From contig SLEY01000500.1 of NCBI GenBank assembly GCA_007124535.1, forward strand, positions 1-14,020: a stretch of DNA of 14,020 bases. The letters are read 5' to 3'. Positions 1 through 6,827 of this stretch are shown piece after piece (the stretch's first letter is position 1; each line of letters starts with the position of its first letter). This stretch comes from Planctomycetaceae bacterium (GTDB lineage: Bacteria > Planctomycetota > Planctomycetia > Pirellulales > Pirellulaceae). The notes below the pieces were generated by a model that saw only the letters and a list, made by a program, of their open reading frames with translations, did not search any database and was not told the origin of the DNA. Position numbers and translations under genes: made by a program.

Positions 1-188
1 AAGAATACTCGCGACACCATTGGCCGACGGGCAAGAACATCGAACTCGCCGGCACCGATCGGGCGCCGCGGGTCGCAGGCCGCTGTGTCGGCATCGATTC
101 TCAGGGGCGACTTGTCGTGAATACCGGACAGGAATCTTTCCCCCTGCTCACCGGAAGCATCGTATCGGTCACCTCGGTCACCGACTGA
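1..188 (+). CDS. birA: Biotin--[acetyl-CoA-carboxylase] ligase, C-terminal fragment (gene cut by window edge)
   Basis: The reading frame starting at base 3 is open to a TGA at 186-188 and encodes the last 61 residues of a protein whose start lies outside the window. The peptide contains W-P-T-GK, then GRCVGIDSQGRLVV, then LLTGSIVSV. This matches the end of biotin protein ligases: the tail of the catalytic domain followed by the small SH3-like C-terminal domain, with its G-x-GID-x-G-x-L core and a closing G-(E/S)-(V/I) strand. The enzyme makes biotinyl-5'-AMP and transfers biotin to the carrier lysine of carboxylases in the cytoplasm. Whether this copy also has an N-terminal DNA-binding domain cannot be seen. 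No gene follows it for about 650 bases, so it is probably the last gene of its transcript. The call rests on the pattern of this short piece only. Confidence 0.72.
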   Translation, partial: EYSRHHWPTGKNIELAGTDRAPRVAGRCVGIDSQGRLVVNTGQESFPLLTGSIVSVTSVTD

Positions 189-327
189 GTTCCGAATGGA
201 TCCGGGCTGATTTCTTGCGGCTCCTTCCGGGCGGAACGAGCGCATCGCGATCTTCGTGTCATCCTCAGGCAACTCGCAGGAAATAATCGACCCGCCGTTT
301 TGTGGCCGATCTCTGACCGAGCCACCG

Positions 328-372
328 CGCCGACCGAAGGTCTCCAATATCCCGGGAGACCTTCGGTCGGCG
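328..372. repeat. 18-bp perfect inverted repeat (hairpin)
   Basis: Bases 328-345 (CGCCGACCGAAGGTCTCC) are the exact reverse complement of 355-372, separated by a 9-base loop (346-354). The stem is GC-rich and would be very stable in RNA. It lies 140 bases past the birA stop and could end or protect that transcript. No T-run follows it on either strand, so it is not a standard intrinsic terminator. The right arm contains GGAGAC, the same hexamer that opens each of the 21-bp direct repeats just downstream, so hairpin and repeats may belong to one element. Confidence 0.8.
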
Positions 373-396
373 GTTTCGGCGGTTTCGGCGGGGTCG

Positions 397-506
397 GGAG
401 ACCCTAGCCGAACGGGGGGCCGGAGACACTAGCCGAACGGGGTGCGGGGTCGGCGGCGTCGGGAGACCCGAGCCGAACGGGGGCGGGAGCCACCAGCCGA
501 ACGGGG
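397..506 (+). repeat. Four copies of a 21-bp direct repeat
   Basis: The unit is GGAGAC, three variable bases, then AGCCGAACGGGG. Copies lie at 397-417, 422-442, 462-482 and 486-506. The 12-base half is identical in all four. The GGAGAC half is identical in three and reads GGAGCC in the last. Gaps between units are 4, 19 and 3 bases, so this is a cluster of conserved units and not a simple slipped tandem array. I do not recognise the family. It could be a binding-site array, a structural RNA element or a dispersed intergenic repeat. Confidence 0.8.
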
Positions 507-840
507 TAGATTATCGACCTCCACCAAGCGCTTCCGCGTGCCCCGAATTCGCAATCGATTCATCGGGAGCCCAGGGAGGCGCTGGTCAAGCCCTTGCGGG
601 GGTCTTGGCGTGGGCTGGAAAGAGCGCCCTTCGCCAGCGACTTGGAGCCATCAGGCCCCCGTGGCGTCAGTTTGTCGGGGGGCGGGTTGACCCCCGCAGC
701 TCAATGTGGCGCCGGCATTCTCAGGGGGCGTTGGCACGACCCGAATTCCGCCCCCGCGTATCTGGAATTCGCGAAGCGGATGGTATAAAATTCAAAATTC
801 GCACTTTTGCCCCATCGCCGGGCCGCGGACCGGCAAGGCG

Positions 841-1503
841 GTGACGACGTACGACACGCGGCCGGAGCCGCACCACACGTCGCGGTTGCTCCATTGCGAT
901 CACGAGCATGCGGATATTGGCGAACGGTACGCCGAATTCGAGCCGACATACGAGGAGTCGAGGGTGCAGCAACGACACTACATCTCGCTGGCGGGCCTTG
1001 CCGCGGCGGTGCTGATGGGCTGCTTCCTCGGCGCCGGCGGCTTCACGTTCCATTACGGCGAAGGCTGGTCGTACTTCAGCGACGCCCCGGAAGCCTGCAT
1101 CAACTGCCACATCATGCAACCACACTATGATACGTGGGTGCAGAGCAGCCATGGCGCGGCCACTACGTGCGTCGATTGCCATTTGCCCGTCACCTTTCCT
1201 CATAGCCTCCTTTCCAAGGCGGACAACGGTTTCTTTCACTCGTGGGCGTTCACCTTCGAAGATTTCCACGAGCCGATCCAGATCAAGCCGCGCAATCTGC
1301 GCATCCTCGAAGACAACTGCGTTCGCTGTCACCAGTCGATGGTGGCCGCCATGCTGGCACATGCCGAACCGCTCGGCCAACCCGGCCGGGTGTCGTGTCT
1401 GCATTGCCACGCGGACGTGGGCCATACGGCGCGACCAAGGTTGTACGCCCGCTGGCGCGCCGGCTCCTCCAGAGCCAAGCCTTTCCCCAACCCGGAAGAC
1501 TGA
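841..1503 (+). CDS. nrfH: NrfH, membrane-anchored tetrahaem cytochrome c (quinol dehydrogenase of nitrite reductase)
   Basis: NrfH takes electrons from the menaquinol pool and passes them to NrfA on the outer face of the cytoplasmic membrane. With the GTG start at 841 the protein has 220 residues. A cytoplasmic segment (1-46) is followed by one membrane helix (about 47-68), then four CXXCH haem sites at C86-H90, C110-H114, C160-H164 and C186-H190. The first site reads CINCHIM; the Met two residues after the His matches the unusual axial Met of haem 1 in NapC/NirT/NrfH proteins. The start is uncertain. GTG 964 would give 179 residues, closer to the family norm, and has GAGGAG (952-957) six bases upstream. 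Against that, codons from 841 to 963 end in G or C about 80% of the time, like the rest of the gene, which favours translation from 841. nrfA starts 15 bases after the stop, so the two are cotranscribed. The product is clear; only the N terminus is in doubt. Confidence 0.9.
   Translation: MTTYDTRPEPHHTSRLLHCDHEHADIGERYAEFEPTYEESRVQQRHYISLAGLAAAVLMGCFLGAGGFTFHYGEGWSYFSDAPEACINCHIMQPHYDTWVQSSHGAATTCVDCHLPVTFPHSLLSKADNGFFHSWAFTFEDFHEPIQIKPRNLRILEDNCVRCHQSMVAAMLAHAEPLGQPGRVSCLHCHADVGHTARPRLYARWRAGSSRAKPFPNPED
952..957 (+). promoter_or_regulatory. Possible internal ribosome binding site for a short form of NrfH
   Basis: GAGGAG ends six bases before GTG 964. If used, NrfH loses its 41-residue cytoplasmic extension. 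The hexamer also codes for Glu-Glu in the longer form, so the match could be chance. Confidence 0.35.
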
Positions 1504-1518
1504 AAAGGAGCAGGTCGC

Positions 1519-3066
1519 ATGAGCCCCGATTCCCCCCTGCCGTCCCAAGACAATCCCCCCCCGGGAGACACACCCTCGGGACCGGCACCGCTCAAGAAGC
1601 ATCCGTTGCCCGGGCGACCGCGCAGTGTGGCGCTGTACGCGGCAATCATTGTCGGCGCCGCCACGGGCACGGTCATCATTCTGGCCCTGCTGATGAACAT
1701 TTTTACCCGGAAACAGGAGGCTCGCGTGCCGTTCGAACGGGTGGTCGACATTGATGAAGACACCATCGACCCGGCTGTGTGGGGCGCGAACTGGCCCCGC
1801 CAGTACGAGAGTTACCGGCGCACGGTCGATTACGACCGCACCCGCTACGGCGGCAGCGATGCGGTTCCTGTCCAAAAGCTCGAGGTGTACCCGTGGCTCC
1901 GCACCATGTGGTCGGGCCATGCCTTCTCGATCGATTACCGCGAGGCCCGCGGCCACGCTTACATGCTGCACGACCAGGACCACACCGCGCGGGTCGAGCA
2001 GCGTCCTCAGCCCGGCGCTTGCCTGCATTGTCATTCTTCGGTGTTGCCGGCGTACCGTTACATGGGCGAGGGCGACGTGATGGAAGGGTTCCGGCAAGTC
2101 AACGCCATGTCGTGGGACGAGGCGCGGGACCTGACCGACGACGAGGGGCAGCCGCTGATCGAGCATCCGGTAAGCTGCGTCGACTGCCACGACCCGGCCA
2201 CCATGCGGCTGCGGATCACGCGGCCGGCGTTCATCGAGGGCATCCGCACGTACAAGGCATCCGAGGGAATTGACAATTACGACGTGAACCGCGACGCCAG
2301 CCACCAAGAGATGCGCAGCTTTACCTGCGCCCAGTGCCACGTCGAGTATTATTTCGCTGAGCCGGACAACCAGCTTGTCTATCCTTGGCGCCGCGGCCTT
2401 CTGGTGGAAGAGATGGAAGCGTATTACGACGAGATCGAGTTTACCGACTGGCCCCACGGCATCACCGGGGCCCCGATGCTCAAGGCGCAGCATCCGGAGT
2501 TCGAGCTGTGGCGGCAGGGCACGCACGCGGCGGCGGGCGTTTCTTGTGCCGACTGCCACATGCCGTACCGGCGCGTCGGGGCGATGAAGATCTCCGACCA
2601 CCACGTCCGCAGCCCCCTGCTGGACGTGGCGGCGTCCTGCCAGACCTGCCACAACGTTCCGGAGGAGGAGCTGCTCTCGCGGGCGCACACGATCCAGGAC
2701 CGCACCCACGGGCTGATCCTGCGCGCGGCTGAGGCCCTGGTCGACATGGTCGAGGCGATTGTCGAGGCGAAGGAGGCGGGCGGGACCGAGGAACAACTCG
2801 AGCCGCTCCGCGCGTTGCACCGCAGCGCGCAGTGGCGGCTGGATTTCGTCTTTTCGGAGAACTCGCACGGCTTCCACGCCCCCCAGGAATCGGCCCGGAT
2901 CCTGGCCGAATCGATCGACTACTCGCGCCGGGCGGTCGCGGCGGCCCGCGACGTGAAAGCCACCCCCGAGGGCCCGCCCCGCGAGGTCGAGCGCGAGCCG
3001 ATCTACGGGGTCACGCCCGACGAAGCGGCTCCCCCCATGCCGGAACCGGAAGACATCGTCCCCTGA
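1519..3066 (+). CDS. nrfA: NrfA, pentahaem cytochrome c nitrite reductase (ammonia-forming)
   Basis: NrfA reduces nitrite to ammonium with six electrons on the outer side of the membrane. The 515-residue protein starts at ATG 1519, eight bases after AAGGAG (1505-1510). A proline-rich cytoplasmic tail (1-35) is followed by one hydrophobic helix (about 37-62) with no clear AXA cleavage site, so it may stay membrane-anchored. Haem sites are C168-H172, C220-H224, C270-H274, C343-H347 and C374-H378. The signature CAQCHVEYYF (270-279) supplies Glu276 and the active-site Tyr277; LKAQHPE supplies Lys322 and Gln324, equivalent to calcium ligands of the Escherichia coli enzyme, and the catalytic His325. 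Arg158, ten residues before haem 1, is a candidate for the catalytic Arg. The first haem motif is CLHCH, not the CXXCK of E. coli and Wolinella, so the distal catalytic haem probably has a His ligand. It follows nrfH as in nrfHA operons. The family assignment is secure. Confidence 0.95.
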   Translation: MSPDSPLPSQDNPPPGDTPSGPAPLKKHPLPGRPRSVALYAAIIVGAATGTVIILALLMNIFTRKQEARVPFERVVDIDEDTIDPAVWGANWPRQYESYRRTVDYDRTRYGGSDAVPVQKLEVYPWLRTMWSGHAFSIDYREARGHAYMLHDQDHTARVEQRPQPGACLHCHSSVLPAYRYMGEGDVMEGFRQVNAMSWDEARDLTDDEGQPLIEHPVSCVDCHDPATMRLRITRPAFIEGIRTYKASEGIDNYDVNRDASHQEMRSFTCAQCHVEYYFAEPDNQLVYPWRRGLLVEEMEAYYDEIEFTDWPHGITGAPMLKAQHPEFELWRQGTHAAAGVSCADCHMPYRRVGAMKISDHHVRSPLLDVAASCQTCHNVPEEELLSRAHTIQDRTHGLILRAAEALVDMVEAIVEAKEAGGTEEQLEPLRALHRSAQWRLDFVFSENSHGFHAPQESARILAESIDYSRRAVAAARDVKATPEGPPREVEREPIYGVTPDEAAPPMPEPEDIVP

Positions 3067-3130
3067 GCCGCCCGCGGCAGACCCGTTGGGCCCTACCGTT
3101 CCTAGATGACTGATAAGAAAGGAAACCGAG

Positions 3131-3409
3131 ATGGGGTTGATCGATTTTCTGGTCTTACTGCTTGTGGCCGGGATCTGCGGAGCACTTGGTCAGGCGATCA
3201 GCGGATACTCGCGGGGGGGTTGCCTGGTGGCGATCGCCTTGGGGTTCATCGGCGCCTTGATCGGTGTCTGGTTGAAACGGACGCTGGGGCTTCCGGAACT
3301 GTTGATGCTGGACCTGCGAGGAACGCAATTTCCGATCGTTTGGTCCATCCTGGGCGCCGCCCTGTTCGTGGCGGTCATCGGCTTCCTGACACGCGGCCCC
3401 CGACGCTGA
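3131..3409 (+). CDS. GlsB/YeaQ/YmgE family small membrane protein (transglycosylase-associated type)
   Basis: This 92-residue protein is almost entirely hydrophobic, with three predicted membrane helices at about 3-20, 30-48 and 68-87. The pattern G-x-(I/L)-G-x-x-x-x-G followed by a glycine-rich second helix (IALGFIGALIGVWL) is typical of the GlsB/YeaQ/YmgE family, often labelled transglycosylase-associated protein. These proteins are usually linked to envelope or general stress, but no biochemical role is established. The AGGA at 3120-3123 lies seven bases before ATG 3131 and supports this start. The gene sits 64 bases after nrfA on the same strand and may be read from the nrf transcript, though nothing else ties it to nitrite reduction. 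It ends convergent with the - strand sugar operon, 75 bases away. I see no strong terminator in that gap. Confidence 0.82.
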   Translation: MGLIDFLVLLLVAGICGALGQAISGYSRGGCLVAIALGFIGALIGVWLKRTLGLPELLMLDLRGTQFPIVWSILGAALFVAVIGFLTRGPRR

Positions 3410-3484
3410 GCGAATCCCCAGACGGCCTCGGCCGATGCGTGCGGGGAACCGGGTAAGAAGCCGAGTTCGTGCCGCGTTTCCGCT

Positions 3485-4711
3485 TCAAAACGGCGTTTTC
3501 AGGGCTTGCCAGGTCAGCTGGATCAGGGCGGGGGCGTGGTGATCGGTGTGGGGGCCCCAGACGGCGTGCAGGTGGTCACGGACTTCGGCTGGCGAGTTCA
3601 GGGGTCCCGGGACGGCGGAACTCAGCGCACTCGCGGCGCCTTGGGCCAGATGCGCGGGCGTGATGCCGTGTTCCAGACACAACCGCATGGCGCCGAACAG
3701 CCGATCGTCGTAGCCCAATTTGCGCCGCGGATCGCGGGTGACGCGCGCTACCTGGTCGTTCAGGTAGGGATTGACCATCCGCTGGATCAGGTCTTCGGCA
3801 TAGGCCTGGTAACCGGCCGGCGTGAACAGGGGCTCGTCCAGCTGCCGGTACTTGCGGATCAGGGCCGCGCCGGATTCGTCGAGAAAGGCCGCGCGGGCGG
3901 TGGCCAGCAGGGCCAGGTCGTTGGCGGCTTCCGCCATCGTGGTCAATCCGCGCTGTCGGGCCAGGAAGCCGATCAGCGAGTGGATGGCGTTGTGACCGTA
4001 CAGTTTGGCTTCCTCGAACGGCAGCAGGTCGTCTTTTTCCACGAAGACCTCGATCCCGCGGCGGAAGCCGGGCACGGTCACGCGTGAGATCAGGATGTGA
4101 TTGAATTGTTCGACCAGCACGGCGCGGCCGGTGTCCGGGGTGAGCGGCGCCAGTCCCAGGCGGCGGATGATGGCGACGTCGTCCAGGATCCCGCTCATCT
4201 TGCCGACGACCGTATTCAGCAGTTGGAAACCGGCTCGTTGTTCGTCCGGGACGCGGGAACTCAACGATTCCTCGAGGATTTCGGCGGCCTGGTTGTGGTT
4301 TTCCGCCGCGTAGAGGACGGCCGGTTTGGCGGGATCGCGCCGCCGCAGCCCTTCGGACAGCAGTTCGACCACGCTGGTGGCCCGGCCCGCGTCGTAAAAC
4401 CGCACGCTGGGCAGGGCCGTGGCCAGTTCGTCGGCCGCAGCGATCGCCGCCACCAGTTCCTGGCGATCCGGGGTCACGGCCGGATCGCACAGGCGCACGC
4501 CGTCGACCGTGACCTGTTCGATCCGATCCGGATGGGCGATGTTGATGGTATATCGCCCGCCGCCGGTGCGGACGTCGCGGACCAGGTCGGCGTCCACTTC
4601 GGCGATGACATAGCGGCCGAAGTTGCCCGAACGGTAGGCTTCGTACAAGAACAGGGCGCTTTGGATCGGGCCGAACCCGAAGCCGACGAAGGTGCGTTCA
4701 CCCGTGGCCAT
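3485..4711 (-). CDS. MtlD-like polyol/mannitol-phosphate dehydrogenase family protein
   Basis: The 408-residue protein belongs to the polyol-specific long-chain dehydrogenases, which interconvert a ketose (or ketose phosphate) and a polyol with NAD(P). The C-terminal half is diagnostic: KLYGHNAIH (236-244) carries the Lys, Asn and His (K236, N241, H244) of the catalytic K-x4-N-x2-H motif. RMVNPYLNDQVARVTRDPRR (311-330) followed by KLGYDDRL closely follows the MtlD motif of the same region. The N-terminal nucleotide-binding part is more divergent: it opens FVGFGFGPIQSALFL (8-22) where MtlD has a G-A-G-x-I-G-R-G loop, so coenzyme and substrate preference may differ. It is last in a three-gene operon, 21 bases after the aldolase/dehydrogenase stop, with AAGGAA upstream of ATG 4711. 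Mannitol-1-phosphate 5-dehydrogenase is the nearest named relative, but the substrate cannot be assigned. Fold and general reaction are well supported. Confidence 0.83.
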   Translation of the reverse strand: MATGERTFVGFGFGPIQSALFLYEAYRSGNFGRYVIAEVDADLVRDVRTGGGRYTINIAHPDRIEQVTVDGVRLCDPAVTPDRQELVAAIAAADELATALPSVRFYDAGRATSVVELLSEGLRRRDPAKPAVLYAAENHNQAAEILEESLSSRVPDEQRAGFQLLNTVVGKMSGILDDVAIIRRLGLAPLTPDTGRAVLVEQFNHILISRVTVPGFRRGIEVFVEKDDLLPFEEAKLYGHNAIHSLIGFLARQRGLTTMAEAANDLALLATARAAFLDESGAALIRKYRQLDEPLFTPAGYQAYAEDLIQRMVNPYLNDQVARVTRDPRRKLGYDDRLFGAMRLCLEHGITPAHLAQGAASALSSAVPGPLNSPAEVRDHLHAVWGPHTDHHAPALIQLTWQALKTPF

Positions 4712-4732
4712 TCCGTAGTTTCCTTCCGCGAT

Positions 4733-6799
4733 TCAGCTGAGCATGACCTGCCCCCCGGTAACGGGCAGGGCTTGGCCGGTCTCATATTGCTGTTCGATCA
4801 GATAGAAGATGGCTTGGACCACGTCGGACGTGGTACACCCGCGTCCCAGGGGGATTTTGGCCTCGTACGCCCGCCGCACGTCCTGGACCGTCTTCGCGCC
4901 CTCCACCTTGCCGGTCCGCAGGTACTGAGCGAAGAGCCCGTTTTCCGGGTCCGACCACAGCGGGCCATCGAAGAAATTGCCGGGGCAGATGGCATTCACC
5001 TTGATCCCGTCTTCGACCAATTCCAGGGCAAAGGACTGGGTCAATCCGATGCCGCCGAACTTGCTGCCCGCATAGGCCCCGTTGCGATTCGAACCGACCA
5101 ATCCGGATTTCGAATTGATTTGGAGGATGTCGCTGGTATAGCCCGGTTTCGCCTGGTGCTGCCGGGCCAGTACGGGCGCGGCCTGCTGGACGCAGAGGAA
5201 GTAACCTTTGTAGTTGACCTCCGTAACGAACTGGAAATCCCGCTCGTCCTGAGTCTTGACCGAGGCGGCTTTCAGCACGCCGGCGTTGGACAGGAAGACG
5301 TCGAAGCCGCCGTAGGCATGGACCACCTTTCGGAGGCAGTCCGCGATGGATTGCCGATCGGTGACGTTGATTTCCAGGCCCAGGGCCCTTCCCGGACCGT
5401 GTTTTTCCTGCAGGCCTCGGGCCGCCTCCAGCACGCCGGGCTGGTTGATGTCGGTCAACACCACAGCCGCGCCCTCGGCCGCCAGTTCGCAGGCGATTTC
5501 GTAGCCGAAGCCCTGGGCGGCGCCCGTCACCACGACCACCTTGCCGGCCAGCCGCCCTACCATGCCCGCCGCCGCAGCTTTCCGGCGATACGCTTCGACT
5601 TCCCAATCTTCGATGAAGCGTCGCTGGTCCTCGGTCAGGGGGTGGACGGCTTCGGGCCCGCCGCCCATCCGTGTGGCGCCGGCCATCACCTGGATCGCAT
5701 CGCGGTAGACCTCCCGCCCGGCGTGGGCCAGTTTGAAATCATCGCCGGCGGCGAAGAGGCCGACGCCCCGGACCAGGACCACTTTGGGAGCGAAGCCGGT
5801 CTCGGCCGTGTGCCGGGCGATTTCCCCCCGCAGACGTTCCACCAACCGCTCCTCGCTTTCCCCCTCGGCCGGTTCGAACCACAGCGGGTAGCTGTTGCAG
5901 TAGACGATCTGGTCGGGACACAGCGGCCCGCCGGCGGCCAGCGATTTGCCGGTCTCGGTTCCGGCCAACTGGAGGACCAGGTCGGAATCGTCGCAGGTGA
6001 CCACCTTGAGCGCGGTGGCTTCCGGTTCCGCCAGCAGTCCGCGCAAGGCGGGCGCGATCGTCTGCAGCAGCCGGTCGGCGCCGGCGGCTCGAGTGAACGG
6101 GCCCCAGGCTTCGCTCCACCAAGCCGGTCCCAGGCGTTGGGCGATCCCATCCAGGATGAATTGGGTGTTCTCGCGGACCGTTTCGGGATCATCGCCGGCG
6201 ACGATCAAGCCGTGGTTGGCCATCAGCACGGCTCGCGGCGCCTCGCGGCCGGTGCGGGCCCGGTGCTCGGCCAGGGCTCGTTTCAGGGTCTGGGCGAGGA
6301 TGAAGCCGGGGTCGACGTAGGGCACCCAGACAATCTCGTCTCCGAAAATCTCGCGGGCCCAGGCCTCCCCGCCGTTGGCACAGGTCAGCGTGTTGACCAG
6401 GGTGGCATGGCTGTGCACCACGTACCGGCCGGAGACCAAGTGGTGCAGCAGCGCCTCGACCGAAGGCCGCTGGCCCTTCTCCGGTTCGCACTGGGCCCCC
6501 ATGATCGCCTGCTTGTACTGCGCCTCGCGTTGCACCGGGTCCTCGTCCAGCGTGGCGTCGGCCAGTTCCTGGAGCTTGTTCCGATCCATTTTGACGAAGC
6601 CTTCAGGCGTCATGGTCGCCAGCGCGGTTCCGCTGCCTTTGACATACAGCACGTCGTCGATTTTGCAGGACGTATTGCCGCCGCCGGCCAGCACGATGGA
6701 CGGGTCGGCGCCGTAGAAGCGGGAGAGTTTGACGATCACATCCAGGGGATGCTCATCGGCGGCAAAGGCGGGCCAGGCGGGCGTTTGGGATTCGTTCAC
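4733..6799 (-). CDS. Bifunctional class II aldolase / short-chain dehydrogenase (rhamnulose-1-phosphate aldolase type)
   Basis: This 688-residue protein fuses two enzymes. Residues 1 to about 400 form a class II (zinc) aldolase of the RhaD/FucA/adducin type: GGGNTSCK (39-46) begins the phosphate-binding region, His129 and His131 (VHSHAT) and His196 (ANHGL) are the expected metal ligands. Residues about 417-688 form a short-chain dehydrogenase: TGAAQGFG (425-432) binds the cofactor, NAG is at 505-507, and Ser563 or Ser565, Tyr576 and Lys580 (Y-x3-K) form the catalytic set. The same architecture occurs in Bacillus subtilis RhaEW (YuxG), which splits L-rhamnulose-1-phosphate to dihydroxyacetone phosphate and L-lactaldehyde and then acts on the lactaldehyde. 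By analogy this one cleaves a ketose-1-phosphate, but no isomerase or kinase is nearby to fix the sugar. It lies between the PHP-like gene (28-base gap) and the MtlD-like gene (21-base gap), so all three are probably one transcript. Both active sites look intact. Confidence 0.9.
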   Translation of the reverse strand: MNESQTPAWPAFAADEHPLDVIVKLSRFYGADPSIVLAGGGNTSCKIDDVLYVKGSGTALATMTPEGFVKMDRNKLQELADATLDEDPVQREAQYKQAIMGAQCEPEKGQRPSVEALLHHLVSGRYVVHSHATLVNTLTCANGGEAWAREIFGDEIVWVPYVDPGFILAQTLKRALAEHRARTGREAPRAVLMANHGLIVAGDDPETVRENTQFILDGIAQRLGPAWWSEAWGPFTRAAGADRLLQTIAPALRGLLAEPEATALKVVTCDDSDLVLQLAGTETGKSLAAGGPLCPDQIVYCNSYPLWFEPAEGESEERLVERLRGEIARHTAETGFAPKVVLVRGVGLFAAGDDFKLAHAGREVYRDAIQVMAGATRMGGGPEAVHPLTEDQRRFIEDWEVEAYRRKAAAAGMVGRLAGKVVVVTGAAQGFGYEIACELAAEGAAVVLTDINQPGVLEAARGLQEKHGPGRALGLEINVTDRQSIADCLRKVVHAYGGFDVFLSNAGVLKAASVKTQDERDFQFVTEVNYKGYFLCVQQAAPVLARQHQAKPGYTSDILQINSKSGLVGSNRNGAYAGSKFGGIGLTQSFALELVEDGIKVNAICPGNFFDGPLWSDPENGLFAQYLRTGKVEGAKTVQDVRRAYEAKIPLGRGCTTSDVVQAIFYLIEQQYETGQALPVTGGQVMLS

Positions 6800-6827
6800 G
6801 AAGGTTTCTCCGCGGCGGGGTTGGGAT

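Larger units (their letters stand above)
189..840. other. Non-coding region between birA and nrfH
   Basis: No frame here gives a believable protein: the open stretches are short, low in complexity and unlike any family I know. The left half (328-506) holds a long inverted repeat and a cluster of direct repeats, listed separately. The right half (510-780) is GC-rich and patchy, with GAATTC at 545, 743 and 765 and one more at 934 inside the proposed nrfH. The only AT-rich spot is around 783-802, where TATAAA (784-789) could serve as a -10 element for nrfH. The matching -35 window (TCTGGA, 761-766) is poor. I see no FNR-like TTGAT-N4-ATCAA site, which might have been expected ahead of a nitrite reductase. 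Confidence 0.6.

Noticed and set aside
442..840. Several short + strand frames in the birA-nrfH gap
   Set aside because: They are Arg/Gly/Pro-rich translations of GC-rich repeats, overlap each other in different frames and resemble no known protein.
545..939. Four GAATTC hexamers within 400 bases
   Set aside because: Spacing is irregular, the flanks differ and one lies within the proposed nrfH. I see no shared longer unit, so chance or faint repeat remnants are likelier than function.
721..2877. Open frame of about 718 codons on the - strand, opposite nrfH and nrfA
   Set aside because: It mirrors nine CXXCH haem motifs on the other strand and shows no family signature, so it is a codon-bias shadow.
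3410..3484. Possible terminator between the converging GlsB-like and MtlD-like genes
   Set aside because: CCCC/GGGG and CGGCC/GGCCG pairings exist but give weak or loopless stems without a T-run. The AAAACGGCGTTTT palindrome overlaps the MtlD-like stop codon and has no real loop.
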